Shown here: positions 4,735-5,129 of the stretch, one piece after another | Layout: each line of letters opens with the position of its first letter | Position numbering within the stretch: position 1 is the stretch's first letter | DNA from: an uncultured Burkholderiales bacterium | GTDB lineage: Bacteria; Pseudomonadota; Gammaproteobacteria; Burkholderiales; Burkholderiaceae_E | Assembly (NCBI GenBank): GCA_903923345.1 | Contig: CAIXXI010000164.1 | Coordinates: 1 to 5,129, forward strand | Length of the DNA stretch: 5,129 nucleotides | Direction: 5' to 3' | Notes under the pieces: generated by a model | What the model was told of the DNA's origin: nothing | What the model saw: only the letters and a program-made list of their open reading frames with translations | The model's database searches: none | Program-made: the position numbers and the translations under genes

Positions 4735-4766
4735 CTGAATGGGCTGGGAGTTGGGTTGGGATGAGG

Positions 4767-5129
4767 TCAAGGATAAAAGAGGTCAACCGAATAGCCGCTT
4801 GCCTGCAAGCCATCGGTCTCGAGTGTCAGACGCACCGGCCACTCTGATTGACTGCCAATGCCCCGCTCAAGCAGCCCCGGCTTGCCGAGGTAGTCCTGAG
4901 CCGGGATGACCTTGCGAACCAGCACACTGCCGCTGGATCCACTCAGGTTCAGTTCCATCGCTGGAAACGCCACCGGATAGGCGCTGCGGTTCCTGATGAG
5001 TGCCGACAATTCGAGTTGCCCCGGCAGCTTTCCGGCATTCAGTTCAAAGGACTCGATGGTCAGCGCGGCTCGATTGCGCTCCAGGCCTACGGCGAGTCCC
5101 AGCGGCTTGAGGGCCGCGCCCAGCGGCTC
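4767..5129 (-). CDS. DUF3426 (zinc-ribbon-type) protein, C-terminal part only
   Basis: The frame is open from the right edge (first codon GAG at 5129-5127) to TGA at 4769-4767, giving 120 C-terminal residues (EPLGAALKPLGLAVGLERNR... to GYSVDLFYP). The segment ALTIESFELNAGKLPGQLEL then SALIRNRSAYPVAFPAMELNL, and the ending GYSVDLFYP, fit the DUF3426 domain. Betaproteobacterial proteins with this domain usually have an N-terminal MJ0042-type zinc ribbon and one transmembrane helix; those parts would lie outside the window and are not seen. The fragment itself looks like a beta-rich, probably extracytoplasmic domain. Function is unknown. A TTG near 5009 is internal and is not the start. In related genomes I recall this gene next to prmA, which could be tested on the flanking sequence. 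It probably forms an operon with the kinase gene downstream. Confidence 0.85.
   Translation of the reverse strand, partial: EPLGAALKPLGLAVGLERNRAALTIESFELNAGKLPGQLELSALIRNRSAYPVAFPAMELNLSGSSGSVLVRKVIPAQDYLGKPGLLERGIGSQSEWPVRLTLETDGLQASGYSVDLFYP

Overview
The window looks like a piece of GC-rich betaproteobacterial chromosome, most likely Burkholderiales. The evidence is family resemblance recalled by eye, not a search. NrdB begins MLSWD and carries the core RIINGSADVNQLVPFKYKWA. A histone H1-like protein is built of AAKKP repeats and ends in PLNPAAAWPFPTGNKP. There is a two-repeat YggT membrane protein, a PfkB kinase of the 'DTIMVF...FGGCAANIAYNL' type, and a DUF3426-type protein ending GYSVDLFYP. 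I see no sign of mobile DNA, phage, CRISPR, tRNA or rRNA.

Layout. On the plus strand, the window opens inside nrdA (the last 227 codons of the class I ribonucleotide reductase large subunit). A 217-base gap follows with a perfect 14-bp stem-loop, a candidate sigma70 promoter and a DnaA-box-like 9-mer, and then the complete nrdB. A 381-base non-coding stretch after nrdB holds a good intrinsic terminator (2280-2310) and a cluster of small palindromes. Next come the histone H1-like gene (2466-3035), a textbook intrinsic terminator (3113-3139) and yggT (3159-3713), whose start lies only 19 bases past the terminator's T-run. On the minus strand, converging on yggT, lie a PfkB-family kinase (3799-4734) and, upstream of it, the 3' part of the DUF3426-type gene, which runs off the right edge.

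How the genes relate. NrdA and NrdB together form the class Ia enzyme that reduces ribonucleotides for DNA synthesis. The lysine-rich histone-like protein is expected to bind and compact DNA. YggT is an inner-membrane protein of poorly defined role. The DUF3426-type protein and the kinase are probably co-transcribed (32 bases apart), but no shared pathway is evident. The terminators suggest at least three transcription units: nrdAB, histone-like (+/- yggT), and DUF3426-pfkB.

I did not find an obviously new biological system. The parts most worth a second look are the nrdA-nrdB intergenic region, the expandable repeat of the histone-like gene with its conserved non-basic tail, and the terminator pressed against an apparently leaderless yggT.
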